Translations under genes and position numbers: made by a program | The notes under the pieces: model-generated | Told to the model about the DNA's origin: nothing | The model's database searches: none | What the model saw: only the letters and a program-made list of their open reading frames with translations | Assembly: GCA_019973155.2 (NCBI GenBank) | Contig: BPQB01000004.1 | Span: forward strand, 930,001 to 994,000 | Origin: Phanerochaete sordida | Taxonomy: Eukaryota > Basidiomycota > Agaricomycetes > Polyporales > Phanerochaetaceae | Reading direction: 5' to 3' | DNA: 64,000 nucleotides | Shown here: positions 46,744-57,799 of the stretch, in pieces | Position numbering within the stretch: position 1 is the stretch's first letter | Layout: each line of letters opens with the position of its first letter

Positions 46744-48009
46744 CTAGAAGTGCGCCTTGATCCATGGTGCCATTTTCTGATACGCGTCCTCCTTTTCCCT
46801 CTCGTGGAACGGCAAGTTCAAGAAGATGTGTGTGGCGTCCGGAATTTCGATAAAGGTCGCCTTTTCCTCCCCGACGTCCGCCTTGATGCGCTCGTGCGCG
46901 AGACGCATCGCGTCGTTCGTCATTTCTCCTCCGCCCGCTAGGGTGAGTGTCGGCGGGAGACCCTTGAACATTCCCTCGAACCCCTCGAGTTGCGTCGACG
47001 CGGGCGAGATCCACGAGTTGACCTGCGCCTCAGAGCCGGGGAGCTCTCCAAGGAGCGCTTTGGAGGCGTAGCCGGCGGTGAAGGCTTGCACCCAGTCGCT
47101 GTCCGCGTTGCGGACCCACGACGAGCCGGGGCCGCTCGGGAAGGTCTTGCCCCAGTCCATCGACGGCGAAAGCATGAGGAGGCCGCCGGGCGGCGGGAGC
47201 TGCGCGAGGCCCGCCTCGGCGGTGTAGCGCACGAGCTGGAGGCCGAGCGTGCCGCCTGCGCTCTCGCCGATGACGAGCACGTTCGCCGCGCGGAAGCCGA
47301 GGTCGTTCACGAGGTAGCTGTACGCCGCAATCGCATCGATGAGCGCCGCGGGGAACGGGTTTTCCGAGCGCCACGGCGCGCCGGATGCCAGACGGAACTC
47401 GACGTTCAGCAGTCGACTGAACTGGGGGTAGTGTGAGAGCATGTCGCGCATCATCGGGGCGCTGGCGCCTCCCGGACTCGCGTCGCCCATGACCCAGCCA
47501 CCAGCTGAACAATAACGGTGAGCGCGAAACCTTGGCAGACGCGCGCAGGACGTACAGTGGAAGGCGAGGATGACCTTTTCGTCAGGCTGCGCGCGCTGTC
47601 CCACGCGTTTGGTGATGGGATCCCTCTCGCCATACCAGTACGCGGGGACGTGCACGGCAGAGACCTTGTTGAGCTGCGCGTACTTCTTGACGTCGCCCTG
47701 TATGAGGTCCGGCGTAGCGTCCATCCAGACGAGGCCGACCGCGTCCGGGTTCTTCGCGAAGCGCTGCGGGTCGACGCGCACGAGCTCGAAGGAGCCCGTG
47801 TTGAAGATCGCGCCGAAGAGCACGCGCGCGGCGTGCACGAGCACCGTGCGGCCGACGGTCCAGCTCGCACGCGGCCGCAGCGAGGGCACGAGCGCGAGCA
47901 CGAACCAGAACGGGAGGCGCACGGCGATGCTGGCGAGCGCGTACGCGAGGTAGATGGTCTTGAGGGGCTGGTGCCGCCAGAAGAACTGGTTCGTGAGCTG
48001 AGCTGACAT
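46744..48009 (-). CDS. Alpha/beta hydrolase (hormone-sensitive-lipase-like)
   Basis: An esterase or lipase-like hydrolase. Exons 48009-47556 and 47505-46744 border a 51-base intron (47505-47555, exon 2 from 47504), giving 404 residues. The N-terminus has a membrane segment (IYLAYALASIAVRLPFWFVL), suggesting anchoring in the ER or lipid droplet surface. FHSGGWVMGD is the oxyanion-hole motif in the place of HGGG, and the nucleophile Ser is in VIGESAGGTLGL. The acid is probably in the region TLAGGGEMTNDAMRL, and the His in IPDATHIFLNLPF. The family is common and expanded in agaricomycetes. A TATAAAT lies about 48 bases before the ATG (48057-48063, minus). The substrate is unknown. Confidence 0.87.
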   Translation of the reverse strand: MSAQLTNQFFWRHQPLKTIYLAYALASIAVRLPFWFVLALVPSLRPRASWTVGRTVLVHAARVLFGAIFNTGSFELVRVDPQRFAKNPDAVGLVWMDATPDLIQGDVKKYAQLNKVSAVHVPAYWYGERDPITKRVGQRAQPDEKVILAFHCTSCARLPRFRAHRYCSAGGWVMGDASPGGASAPMMRDMLSHYPQFSRLLNVEFRLASGAPWRSENPFPAALIDAIAAYSYLVNDLGFRAANVLVIGESAGGTLGLQLVRYTAEAGLAQLPPPGGLLMLSPSMDWGKTFPSGPGSSWVRNADSDWVQAFTAGYASKALLGELPGSEAQVNSWISPASTQLEGFEGMFKGLPPTLTLAGGGEMTNDAMRLAHERIKADVGEEKATFIEIPDATHIFLNLPFHEREKEDAYQKMAPWIKAHF

Positions 48010-48063
48010 CGCGGGGCGCAGGGCTGAGGACACGCCCCGAGTCACCCCTCCACCCATTTATAC

Positions 48064-50330
48064 CGCCCCTCTGGCGGCCGGCGAACGTCGATGCGGCGTG
48101 TTACGCGAAGCTAGAGAATGGTGGTGCCTAGGTGCCTGCGCGCCGGGTATTTCCCGGGACGTACTTAGTTGCCAGTGTCACCTGTCGATTAGCACGATTA
48201 GGACGTTCCCACGACGACACGTCCAACGCTACATTGCTAGCGCCATTCTCACCGTTTACGTTCCTATCATAAGCTCGTGGCCCAGTTTGTGCTTGCATCA
48301 CGCACGCTTACCTCTCTTGAGCATCTTATCGCGCTTGTATTTCGGCCAGAAGGCCTGCACACAATTGGCGTCTGGCGCCCTGCAGAGTTCAAGCCTCGAA
48401 CAGACTCTGGTATGCAGGGAAATACGCAGCACGTGATTGGCGATTGCGTCTTCGGATGGAACAACGCGCAAGCCCTGCCAGGGTTTACCCAGCGGGTGCC
48501 GCGAAGGAGCGATGGACGCGCCTCAACGACCAAGAGGCAACCGTGCAGCAACGCCTGTACAAACGTGTAAGCGCTCACAGAAAATAATCGCTAGCACAAT
48601 TTAGGCTCACCGGCGGGGCTTGCACGCCGCAGAGTGCGATGTTGGTCGTCGTGTCAAGCCTCCTCGACTGCTGGATAATTTGTTGCGCTGTCCGTCGCTG
48701 ACGCGTCAGATCATCACCTGCGCTGCATACGGATGGAAGCCTGGCTTGTGGCGTGAAGATGGTTAGGGCACATCCCGGAAAAGTGGAAGGGGAGAGCTGC
48801 GCCCTTCCTGGATCTTGTGCTTGGACATCCATGTCCAACGAAATGCTGGGACTATGATAGGTGCAGCCAACGTCCGCGCTGTGGGCTAGAATTCGGCGAA
48901 AATGCCTCGGCATGGGGGAGAACTGGAAACGAACGCAGTTGAGCAGAGGCCTAATAATAATGCAACGCGCCCGATGCGCACAACGATGGCGCAGATGCTG
49001 GGGCAGGGTCATTCGCAACAGCCACGCCCGCGGATATTGCTCTGAAGCACCCGAGTCGCGCGTTGTGCGCATGCAGAAATAGCGGTCTGTCATTGCCGGA
49101 TGGGTTGACGAATTGCTACTATCGAACAGAGCTTGGCGTAAAGCACTGTTTGTATTGTTTTCTGACGGAGGCCCCAAGGGCGGTCGGACGAAGTGGAGCC
49201 TGCAGCACGCTTTCAATGCGAGCAGCTCCGGAGTACCTTAGAAATTGTTTATTAGCTGCGATGATCATGGGCGGGGAAACGGTGGTGACAGGGACCATGA
49301 GGGCTGCCAAGAGTCCAGGGTACCATGGGTTGCTACCGCGTGCTCAAGTTCGCTGCGGGCAGGGCGGAAGAGGCTCTAGGTCGCACTCGACACGTCCTGG
49401 TTCGACGCCATTGTCCGTGGTTAGCGGACCGAGTGCCCACTCGGCCCTCGTCCGACTCGGCGCGAACCAAATTCGGGCGCGGAACGCGCTACCAATGCGC
49501 CCGCCACGAGCCGTGACATAGCATCACCGTTCGCGTCTCGGCGGCGCGCCCATGAAATCGCGAACTCCGAAGCGAACGCACGCAGAAAGGGAGGCCATGC
49601 CAAGAGGATGTTCAGAGCTCCTGAAAAGAGCTCTGCGAGAGCGATGTCTCGGCGTGGTTGAGTCATGGACCGACACCTCGGTGGCGCGTTGGGCGATGCC
49701 ACGGGTGAGACGAAAGGCTCTGAGGAGTCACGACTGCAGTGCGTTGACCGTGGTGGCATATGGCGATCACTGGCGCTGCTCCCGCAATTTTGTTTCATCG
49801 CGCGCCATCAACACCGCCTACGATGCGAGAAGGCGGAAGGGCGTTGCGCCTATCTATCACCCAGGCTATCGTGGTCCAACCATGAGCTCGAGTGCTGAGC
49901 TTGAGCAGCAACTTGGGCAGCTTGCGAGGAGATTTCTGCCCCCCAGCGAGGACGTCTCTCCGGGCAATAAGAGGATTAGGTATTTGAATGACCGGGCTGT
50001 GGTTGCCAGGGCGATGTTTGTGACGGCTGGTCTGGGCTCGTGGCGGCGACGGAGAGGAGGCGATCGCGATCAAGTCGACGGGACCTGGAGAAGAGGCGTC
50101 AATCAAACGGACGCTGTTGGGACACTGCCGTGCACGAGCCGCCGCGCTCATAAGAACTTCTCCTCCCTTCAGACCTTCCCTCGGGTACCACGCTCTTTTG
50201 CAGCCCTCAGTCCTTCGTGTCCTGTCGCTTTCGCTCTTCGGGACCTCTCCGTTCAACGTGCAGGTCGTGTTGAGCACCCACGAGCCTTCAGTACACCCCT
50301 TACGAAGCAGCCTCGCGAGCACTCACCATC
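48064..50330. other. Long gene-poor stretch, nothing recognised
   Basis: About 2.3 kb between the hydrolase and bestrophin-type genes. It contains a 213-residue minus frame (48575-49216) and a 318-residue plus frame that runs into the bestrophin start; neither resembles a protein family or shows a convincing composition. It may hold the promoters of the two flanking divergent genes, or an unrecognised orphan or old repeat. I see no terminal repeats. Confidence 0.35.
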
Positions 50331-52520
50331 ATGGTCGCAACCAACCCGCTCTTCGCAGGTGGATCCTTCTACAAAAAGTTCCAGGCCACAGTCATCAACG
50401 ACATATGGCCTGAGGTTGCCTTCTTCAGCTTGGTCGCCACGAGTGAGTCTTGCGATGCCCGTCGTCCTGCGTCGCTGCTCACGGGCCGGACTTCCTGCAC
50501 AGTGGTGACGCTTGTGTCTAAGCTTACGCCGCACGATCTCTCGATATCGAACGCGATGCTCACTGTGCTTGGTACGGTGCTCGGTCTGGTTATCTCATTC
50601 CGAACGTCGACTGCATACGAGAGGTCAGTACCGGCCTCCTCTGCTCTCATGCCCTCGAGCTGAGCGCTGGGCTTGTATCTCTGCAGATTCTCGGAGGGTC
50701 GCAAGCTCTGGACAAACATCGCCATTGCCTCCCGTAATCTTGCCCAAGTGGTACGCCTTCCATTCGGCCTGTTCATTTCTCAGAGTTTAATGATGATCTT
50801 TCCAGATCTGGATCCATGTACCTTTCGATCGCGTAGACAAAGCCACAGGAGAGAAAAAGCCGCATCTTCAGGTTGTCATTGAGAAGAAGAGCATGATCAA
50901 CCTGGTATGTATCACGCACAATGTCCCCTGAACATTACTCATAAAATGTGTCCACCCTAGGTACAAGCATATTCTGTCGCGGTGAAGGTAATTCAAGCCG
51001 CCGGCTGTGATGTTGTCGTCCATGCTAAGCCTCTGTCAATTCTTTCAGCACATGCTCCGCGGAGAGGGTGGCGTATACTACGCTGACCTGTACCCTATGA
51101 TCTCCTTCCTGCCGCGCTTCAGCCAACCTCTGGACAAGGCGACCGAGGAAGACATGCTCCCTCTATGGAAGGCCTCCGACATGGACCACGACGCGCACCG
51201 GAGCATCCGCACCGAGACCCTCATGAGCACGCACATGAGCCGCTCGGCCTCGTCGCCGCTGCCGCAGTCGAGCGAAGACGGCGAGAAGAGCGAGAAGAGC
51301 TCGTGGTTCGGCTCGAAGCGCGTGAAGCGCGCGAAGTTCGATCCCGAGATGGCGCTCCCCGTGCTGCCCAGCGAGCGGCCGCTGCTGCCGGCGCGCAACC
51401 CGCCAGAATCGTCGCTGTACGACTACTTCGGCTTCCTCCGCATTTTCAAGCCCATTATCAAGCCGTTTTCGCGCCGCCTCCGCCAGGTCACTACGCCGCC
51501 CGAGCCCATGTCCGCGCGCGGCCGCACGATCACGGGCAAGCGTATCCGGCCTGAGCTCGCGGACTCGAACGTGCCCGTTGAGATCGCGCTGTTCCTGACC
51601 ACGTACTTCGCGTCTCTCATGCGCCAGGGCCTCCTCACGCCTGCGTCGGCCACCGCGATGAACAACGCGATCACCACCCTGCAGGACACCGTCGTCAATC
51701 TTGAGCGGATTAGGTCTACGCCTCTGCCATTCGCCTACCAAGCGCACCTGCGTCTCTCCCTGTGGTAAGTCGTATGACCTTCCATTTCATTCTGCCTCGT
51801 GTATCTGTTGCTAACGAGATGGCGACGCGAATAGGCTGTACCTGTTCTTCCTTCCGGTCAGTTTGGGAATGTCTGACAGATGTAAGATGTTCTGACGGGC
51901 GTTGCGTAGTTCCAAGTCTACAGCGCGTTCAAGTGGCTGACTATTCCGTATGTTTACATGCTTCATATACACGCATGGCGTTTCACTGACCTGATTGATA
52001 CAGGGCTACGGCGTTTGCTGCCTTCCTGCTGTGCGGTTTCCTCGAAATTGGACAGGAGATGTAAGCATCCGTCCCTGGCGACATCCGCGCTTTACTGACG
52101 CACCTGATGGTTATCAGCGAGAACCCGTTCAATTATGACCTGAACGATCTCGGTAAGCGCGGCCTCGTTGCGCGCGGTGTCTATGGCATGCCGACTGACT
52201 TCATCTTCCAGACCTGGACCAGTTCTGTCTTGCGATCCAACGCGAGCTGCACGAGGTGACCGCTGTACGTCATGCCCTATCTGCATTATCGCTGCCCGCG
52301 CTCACCGCGATTGCTCCCGCGCCAGCACACGACGCCCGACCCCGAGTCGTTCATCTTCACGGAGTGGAACCAGCCCTTCGCGCCCGCCGACCGCCGGAAC
52401 GCCAAGGAGATGCTCTCCGACATCGAGCACGCGTACCACGGGCTCGACACCGGCGTGCATCATATCCGCCGCACGCTCATCAAGAGCTGGGCGGATGTCG
52501 ACGAGATGACGCGCAAGTAA
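50331..52520 (+). CDS. Bestrophin-type anion channel
   Basis: A membrane protein of the bestrophin/RFP-TM family, thought to conduct chloride or other anions. The start at 50331 gives MVATNPLFAGGSFYKKFQAT, then VINDIWPEVAFFSLVA. The first two exons are 50331-50442 and from 50503. Family features: LGLVISFRTSTAYERFSEGR, LWTNIAIASRNLAQ, VPVEIALFLTTYFASLMRQG, PLPFAYQAHLRLSLWLYLFF, LPFQVYSAFKWLTIP and the signature EIENPFNYDLNDLDLDQFC. A Ser/Lys-rich insert of about 130 residues (51180-51540) separates the two membrane halves, longer than in bacterial members. The C-terminus ends SWADVDEMTRK. Borders of the small exons between 51830 and 52330 are approximate. It has no obvious functional neighbours. 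Confidence 0.87.
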
Positions 52521-53566
52521 GCCGCCCTCCGCAGCCGGCCTGGGTGCTGCGGCCACCAAAACGACGCCTCGACCCGCGCACGGATCGTCTGTGCGGCGGT
52601 GGGAAGGGCGCCTGCGGGCTCGTCGGGCGTGGCTGGCTCTGCGCTTGCCGACCGCGGGGCATCGTCTTTCCGGAGGACGTTCATTGCATGCTTCTTGGCT
52701 TATGGTCCTGCCTGGGGCCGTGTTCATTAATCCAGACACTGTCATATACCTTCACAACGCACACGGACACTCATACGACCCACACGACTCTTACACGTAT
52801 TTATATCTTCGTCGCCATTTTTCTATTACTGTAGCATTGGGTTGTTGTAGACGTTGCAGTTGTTGCATTTGCGTGGGGAATACATGGTATTCCTGCTCGC
52901 AGTGCGGCTTACGTGGGCCATGGCGAATTGTCGACGACGCTGTGCAGGGCGTGCACGAGGCGGCCCAGACTGGGGTAATTAAGCATGGTGTGCATCAAGG
53001 AATCGCCCGCCGGCTGGCGCCCTTCGCGCAAATTGGGCTTTCGCAGGGAACGTGGCGAGAGCGGGAAAGTAGAAAGTTCCTGGACGCGTCACGCATCAGC
53101 AACGCGGTATATAGATCCGGTATGGTCGAATTCCGCGCCGATGGCAGCGTGCCAGAAGGCGATCCCCAGCCGCCGCCGATAACGTGCACCACGCCGTCGC
53201 CCTTTGCTGCACGGTGTCACTGGCCACCGCGCCGCCTCGATCCTCGCCGATACCGTACGTGCGCCCCCGCCGATCACGACGCTTTGTCGCCGGTCTCGCA
53301 GCACAACGCACGGCCGGTGAGCCCCCTGCTTTTCTCCGCAGCCGTCTCGGACGGATTTGGAGATGCGCTTGCTAACACGAGGCACGGCTGTCGCGCAGGA
53401 TTTCTGGCCTTCCTCGTCAGAATTGCTGCAGAGCAACACGATACCGCACGACGAGCATTGCATCCTCAACCGTTCCCCCCGCGTGAGAGGCTCGCTGTCA
53501 AACGAGACAGCCCTATTGCGCTGAGGTGACGCATCTTCGACGACGCTCTCGACGATCCCCCTGCAC
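52521..53566. other. Intergenic region, no gene recognised
   Basis: About 1 kb between two plus-strand genes. A 312-residue frame spans it but lacks family features and overlaps the 3' end of the bestrophin gene, so it is taken as chance. It likely contains the promoter of the coiled-coil gene. Confidence 0.4.
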
Positions 53567-56500
53567 ATGTCCGCCCCGCCTCTGCGAGCGACCTTGTCTT
53601 CTGGAAGTCGTACAGGCCGCGATGTGGAAGAGGAGTTCGATGACGAGTGGAAGCTGGCCTTGAAGGCGGAGATCGAGAGGGATATGAACGAGTCGACCGT
53701 GGAGAAGGCGAGGGCAGACAGAGATGATAGAATGAAGGCAGCTCGGAATGAAGAAGAGCGTCAGGCCATTGCGAAGGACTGGGAGCAGTCTTTGCTCACC
53801 TATCGCAAGATCGCCACGGAGCGGTACGAGGAGCTTCTCAGACTCGAGAGGCAACGGCGGAAAGGAGTTACGACCGCGCAAAGACTCCCTCTCCAAGTCG
53901 CCGCTGAACAGCAACGGATCTTCGACTCCATCCAAAGGACCAGTGCTCGGCCGAGCCGCAAACCAGACTTTGGCACAGCTGTGAGCTCGACAAGCTCGTC
54001 ATCTGCCCGTGATATCCCTGCCGCACCGCGAAGGGACAGCAGTACGTTCCGCCCCTCCCATGACGACCTGTATTCCCCAGGAGAATCCCAGTGGTTTCCC
54101 TCTTCTTTTGCCTATCCACCACCGGCCATGGGGACTTCCAGCATGCCGATCCCAGTCGGGCCTGCAGAGGCCATAGACTCGGTTACCGAAGGCGAGCTGG
54201 CGCACTCCTTCGGGGCACAGCCGGTATTGAACCACAAGCACAGTACGGGCTCCCTCTCCAGCGTGAGGTCCAGGCCGGAGAGCAGGCGAATGGGAGACTC
54301 TCCGAGCGATCTGAGTGGAATGTCGCGCGCTTTCGGCTTTGCGACTGCTTCACCGACTTCCGTCCCGACGCGCCATGATAGCGGGGGCAGCGCAGGGCGG
54401 TCGGGGATCGCTGCTATGGCCCCTCGCTCGACGTCACCGGCCACGAGCTTGCCGAGGAGGCGGGATAGCAATGCCAGCATTGCATCGTCAAGGTCTGGGC
54501 CCACTTCGTCCGTCTCTCGTCCGCCGTTTGGGCGCAGAGACAGCGATCCGCGCGCCTTCTCAGCCTTGCCTCACGTCTCCAATCCTTCTCCCGTACCGCA
54601 GATACCACCACCACCTCCGCCACCACCTCCACCGCCTCCACCACCTGCGCCATCGTCGTCTGCCGTCATCGCTGGATCGTCGCTGGCCAAACGTGAGAAT
54701 GGGACAGGCGAGTTTCGCTCGGGTCTTTCCGCCACCGCTCCCCGCAGGAACTCGCCCATGCCCTCGATCCTGTCACCGCCACCACTACCAGTTGCGCCGT
54801 CGCTCAGCCAAGGCGACCACGGCCAGAACATGAACGTTGTTGACGAAGAGCAGCCACTGACATGGTCGCACCCCAAGGGCAAGGATCGAATGGACGGGTA
54901 TCGATCGACTGGTGTTCGCCATCAGTCGTCGGCCAGCGACTTCGGTGTGCGCCGCGCGGAGTCTCGGGCAAGCCAGACGTCCAACCCCGTTGTCTCTCCC
55001 CAAACGCCAGACTTTCCCCATACACCCGAATCCTATCGCCCGCACGCATTTGCAAGCACTTCGCTGCGCCGCTTCGATATCGACGACGGGAAGGGTATCC
55101 CGATACGCTCGCCCGCGCACATTGTCGACGACACACACAGTTCGCCGAGTCCGAGCTCGATCGAATGGCCAAAGCACTCGCCGGTCGTTAGTATAGGTCG
55201 CTCGATGGGTCGGAAGCCGTCCTTCAACGTTGAAGAGCGGGCACGTGCACCCTCCGCGAGCCCTGTGTCGACCCGCATGTACTACAGCCGTCCCCCGGGT
55301 GGGTACAACAGGCGGACGTCGGCGGGCTCGCATCGCTCGGGCAGGTCCTCGCGTTCGCAGTCGGTGCGGCCAGACGTTCCGGTGCGACCAACCGCCGAGG
55401 ACTGGGCACCGCTCCCTCCGTACGATGAACTGTCGCCCGGGTCCGATCAGTCCGACCTCGAGGACGGCGTGTGGGATGGGCTTTTCGACGATGACGTCGA
55501 TCGTTTGCGGCAGCGCGAGGAGGAGGCTGTGCGCAAGGAAGAGGAACTCAAGCGGAAGGAGGCCGAGATCACTCGCAAGGAGGAGGAGGCCCGCCGCAAA
55601 GAAGACCAAGCACGCGCCAAGGAGGAGGAAGCTCGCAAGAAAGAAGAACTTGCTCGCAAGAAGGAGGAGGAAGCGCGCCGGAAGGAGGACAATGTACGTC
55701 GTCGCGAACTCGAGGTAAAACGCAAGGAAGAAGAGGCGTTACGGAAGGAAGGAGAAGTCCGGAAGTTGGAAGAAGAGGCACGCAAGAAGGAGGATGACGC
55801 GAGGAAGAAGGAAGACGACGCGAGGAAGAGGGAGGAAGAGGCGATGCGAATCGAGGAGCTGGCGCGTCGCAAAGAAGCAGACGCGGAACTCTGGGAGGCG
55901 GAACTGAAGAAGGCGGAGGAGGATGCGCATTGGAGGGGCTTGGAGCTGAAGAAGAAAGAGGAGGACGCACGGCGTAAGGAGGAAGACGCGAGGCGCAAGG
56001 AGGAAGAGGCACGACGGCGAGAAGAAGATGCGAGGAGGAAGGAGGAGGACGCTCGGAAGAAGGAGGAAGATGCGCGGAGGAAGGAGGAGGATGCGCGACG
56101 CAGAGAGGAAGACGCGAGGGAGAGGGCCGATGAGGCGAAGCAGAGGGCCGATGAAGCGCGACAGCGTGCGGAAGAGGCCCGAGTCCGCGAGGATATGCTC
56201 CGCAAAAAGGAAGAGGAGATCAGTCATCGAGAGCTTAGCCTGCGCAAACGCGAAGACGAGCTCGAGCGCATGCGCAAGGAGGCCCAGAACCGCCACCAAG
56301 CGGCAGAGGATGTCCGCCAGCAACAGGCCGAGCTCGAGCGGCTCCGCGCCGACTGGGAGCGTCGCCAACAGGAAGAGGCAGACTCCCGCAGGCAAGCAGA
56401 GGAGAAGGAAGCCGAGCGGGCGAAGTTCGAGCAAGAGCTTCGCGAGAAGGCAGCCGAGCTGGAGCACAGGGAAGCCGAGCTCAGGCGCCAAGAAGAGGAG

Positions 56501-57799
56501 AGGCGAACAGAGGAGTACCTCGCCGAACTTGCGCGACACGAGAAGCGGCGTTACGAGGAGCTGATAGCTGAGCAGCAGCGCATACAGTCTGACCTTTTTG
56601 ACCAGCGGGCGGCCCGTCGTGACGCAGAAGTTCTAGCTGCGCGTCTGCAGCGAGAAGAAGAGCAGGAGGCTCGCGCTCTGCACGAGCAAGAAGAGCTTCG
56701 CCGCGTGCAGCTGCAAGCACAGGAGGACGAGCGGCGCAATGTCGAGGCTCTCGCACAGGAGCGGCGGGCGGCCGAAGCGCTCGCGCAGGAGGCAAGGCGG
56801 AAGGCTGCACTCGAGCAGCAGCGCAAGGAGGAGGCGATCGCGCAGCAGAAAGAGGAGCTGCGCCGCCAGCAGGAGGCGCAGGACGCTCGCAAGCGACTCG
56901 CCGAAGCCCAGAAGTTGGAGGAAGCGCGTCGGATGGCTGAGTTTGCGCGCAAGCAGGAGGACCTTCGGCGGCAGGCCGAGGAGCTCCAACGTCGTACGGA
57001 AGAGCAGCGTAAGCGACAGGACAGCTTCGGTGCCACGTCTGAAGCGCGTTCCGGTACTCCCGGGTATTCTTCCGCCTCCCAGTCGTACCCGTACGTGTCG
57101 TCGGGGACCAACCGCTTCAGCGGCGCGAGCACTGCCTCCACGAATAGTACCGCGTCCGCGTCTTCGACCTGGTCGTACGCCTCCAACAAGTCGGGTGCGA
57201 GCTCGCAGACCTCCGCAAGTTCGGCGACCGCCAACAACGCCAGGAGCGCGCCGACATGGAGGCCGACGACTGCCAATCCTTTCGGGCCCGCAGATGCTGC
57301 CCGCTTCTCGAGCGACGACGACCGCGAACGAGCCTGGCGGGATCGCCAAGCAGAACAGGCTCGTCGGCAGGCGGAGGCGTTCCAGCGGGAGCAGGAACGT
57401 CTGGAGCGCGAACGGCTCGCGAGGGCCGGGAGGGTGATGACCAAGGAGGACGTCCTGCGTCTGTTCGAAGAGCACGAGCGGATGTGGCTGCGCATTCCGA
57501 CGCTTGACATGCTGGGCTGGGCGAGCTTTGCGTGGCCGGTGCTGAGGAAGCCCTCGTCGCCAGAGGAGCTGACGACCTCTGCTATCGGCGCGTACGTCTT
57601 GAACGCGTACCAGTCGTCGGAGAAGTCCGACAAGGACCGCATCAAGGAGCACATCCGGCGGTGGCATCCTGATCGCTTCGAGACGAAGCTGCTGCCAAAG
57701 GTCCGGAGCGAGGAGCGCGAGAAGGTCAAGGAAGGGGCCGGCCAGGTCGTACGCAGCTTGAATGAGCTGCTGACGAAGGCGAGCTCGTCGCTCTCCTAG
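53567..57799 (+). CDS. Large coiled-coil protein with C-terminal J-like HPD segment
   Basis: A single uninterrupted frame of 1410 residues. The N-terminal 100 residues are helical and charged (DDEWKLALKAEIERDMNEST, RYEELLRLERQRRKG). Residues 110-640 are disordered and Ser/Pro-rich, with a Pro run near 345-360. Residues 645-1150 form a very long charged coiled-coil made of degenerate heptad-like RKEEEA/RKEEDA repeats. After a Ser/Thr-rich linker (about 1180-1230) comes a conserved-looking C-terminal domain (1290-1410): MTKEDVLRLFEEHERMWLRI, LGWASFAWPVLRKP and HIRRWHPDRFETKLLP, followed by GAGQVVRSLNELL. HPD in a helix-loop setting resembles a J domain as in NFKBIL1-type proteins, but the other J motifs are weak. 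Absence of introns is unusual for this window. Role unknown; a cytoskeletal or chaperone-recruiting scaffold is possible. Confidence 0.8.
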   Translation: MSAPPLRATLSSGSRTGRDVEEEFDDEWKLALKAEIERDMNESTVEKARADRDDRMKAARNEEERQAIAKDWEQSLLTYRKIATERYEELLRLERQRRKGVTTAQRLPLQVAAEQQRIFDSIQRTSARPSRKPDFGTAVSSTSSSSARDIPAAPRRDSSTFRPSHDDLYSPGESQWFPSSFAYPPPAMGTSSMPIPVGPAEAIDSVTEGELAHSFGAQPVLNHKHSTGSLSSVRSRPESRRMGDSPSDLSGMSRAFGFATASPTSVPTRHDSGGSAGRSGIAAMAPRSTSPATSLPRRRDSNASIASSRSGPTSSVSRPPFGRRDSDPRAFSALPHVSNPSPVPQIPPPPPPPPPPPPPPAPSSSAVIAGSSLAKRENGTGEFRSGLSATAPRRNSPMPSILSPPPLPVAPSLSQGDHGQNMNVVDEEQPLTWSHPKGKDRMDGYRSTGVRHQSSASDFGVRRAESRASQTSNPVVSPQTPDFPHTPESYRPHAFASTSLRRFDIDDGKGIPIRSPAHIVDDTHSSPSPSSIEWPKHSPVVSIGRSMGRKPSFNVEERARAPSASPVSTRMYYSRPPGGYNRRTSAGSHRSGRSSRSQSVRPDVPVRPTAEDWAPLPPYDELSPGSDQSDLEDGVWDGLFDDDVDRLRQREEEAVRKEEELKRKEAEITRKEEEARRKEDQARAKEEEARKKEELARKKEEEARRKEDNVRRRELEVKRKEEEALRKEGEVRKLEEEARKKEDDARKKEDDARKREEEAMRIEELARRKEADAELWEAELKKAEEDAHWRGLELKKKEEDARRKEEDARRKEEEARRREEDARRKEEDARKKEEDARRKEEDARRREEDARERADEAKQRADEARQRAEEARVREDMLRKKEEEISHRELSLRKREDELERMRKEAQNRHQAAEDVRQQQAELERLRADWERRQQEEADSRRQAEEKEAERAKFEQELREKAAELEHREAELRRQEEERRTEEYLAELARHEKRRYEELIAEQQRIQSDLFDQRAARRDAEVLAARLQREEEQEARALHEQEELRRVQLQAQEDERRNVEALAQERRAAEALAQEARRKAALEQQRKEEAIAQQKEELRRQQEAQDARKRLAEAQKLEEARRMAEFARKQEDLRRQAEELQRRTEEQRKRQDSFGATSEARSGTPGYSSASQSYPYVSSGTNRFSGASTASTNSTASASSTWSYASNKSGASSQTSASSATANNARSAPTWRPTTANPFGPADAARFSSDDDRERAWRDRQAEQARRQAEAFQREQERLERERLARAGRVMTKEDVLRLFEEHERMWLRIPTLDMLGWASFAWPVLRKPSSPEELTTSAIGAYVLNAYQSSEKSDKDRIKEHIRRWHPDRFETKLLPKVRSEEREKVKEGAGQVVRSLNELLTKASSSLS
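54598..54650 (+). repeat. Proline-codon repeat (CCACCTCC type)
   Basis: A run of CCA/CCT/CCG codons encodes about 14 consecutive prolines in the coiled-coil protein. Such tracts often bind profilin or SH3/WW domains; here that is inference. Confidence 0.7.
55500..56180 (+). repeat. Degenerate tandem repeat coding for charged coiled-coil units
   Basis: Imperfect units of about 21-27 bases such as GCGAGGAGGAAGGAGGAGGA recur dozens of times, encoding (A/E)RRKEEDA-like heptads. The purine-rich strand bias is extreme (almost all A and G). Unit number could vary between strains. Confidence 0.7.

Noticed and set aside
48575..49216. 213-residue minus-strand frame as an orphan gene
   Set aside because: Composition looks random, no conserved features, and it is in a region without other coding signs. 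Kept only as part of the gene-poor stretch.
52591..53529. 312-residue plus-strand frame as a gene
   Set aside because: The text lacks any family motif and is Arg/His/Ser-rich, as expected for a chance frame in GC-rich sequence.
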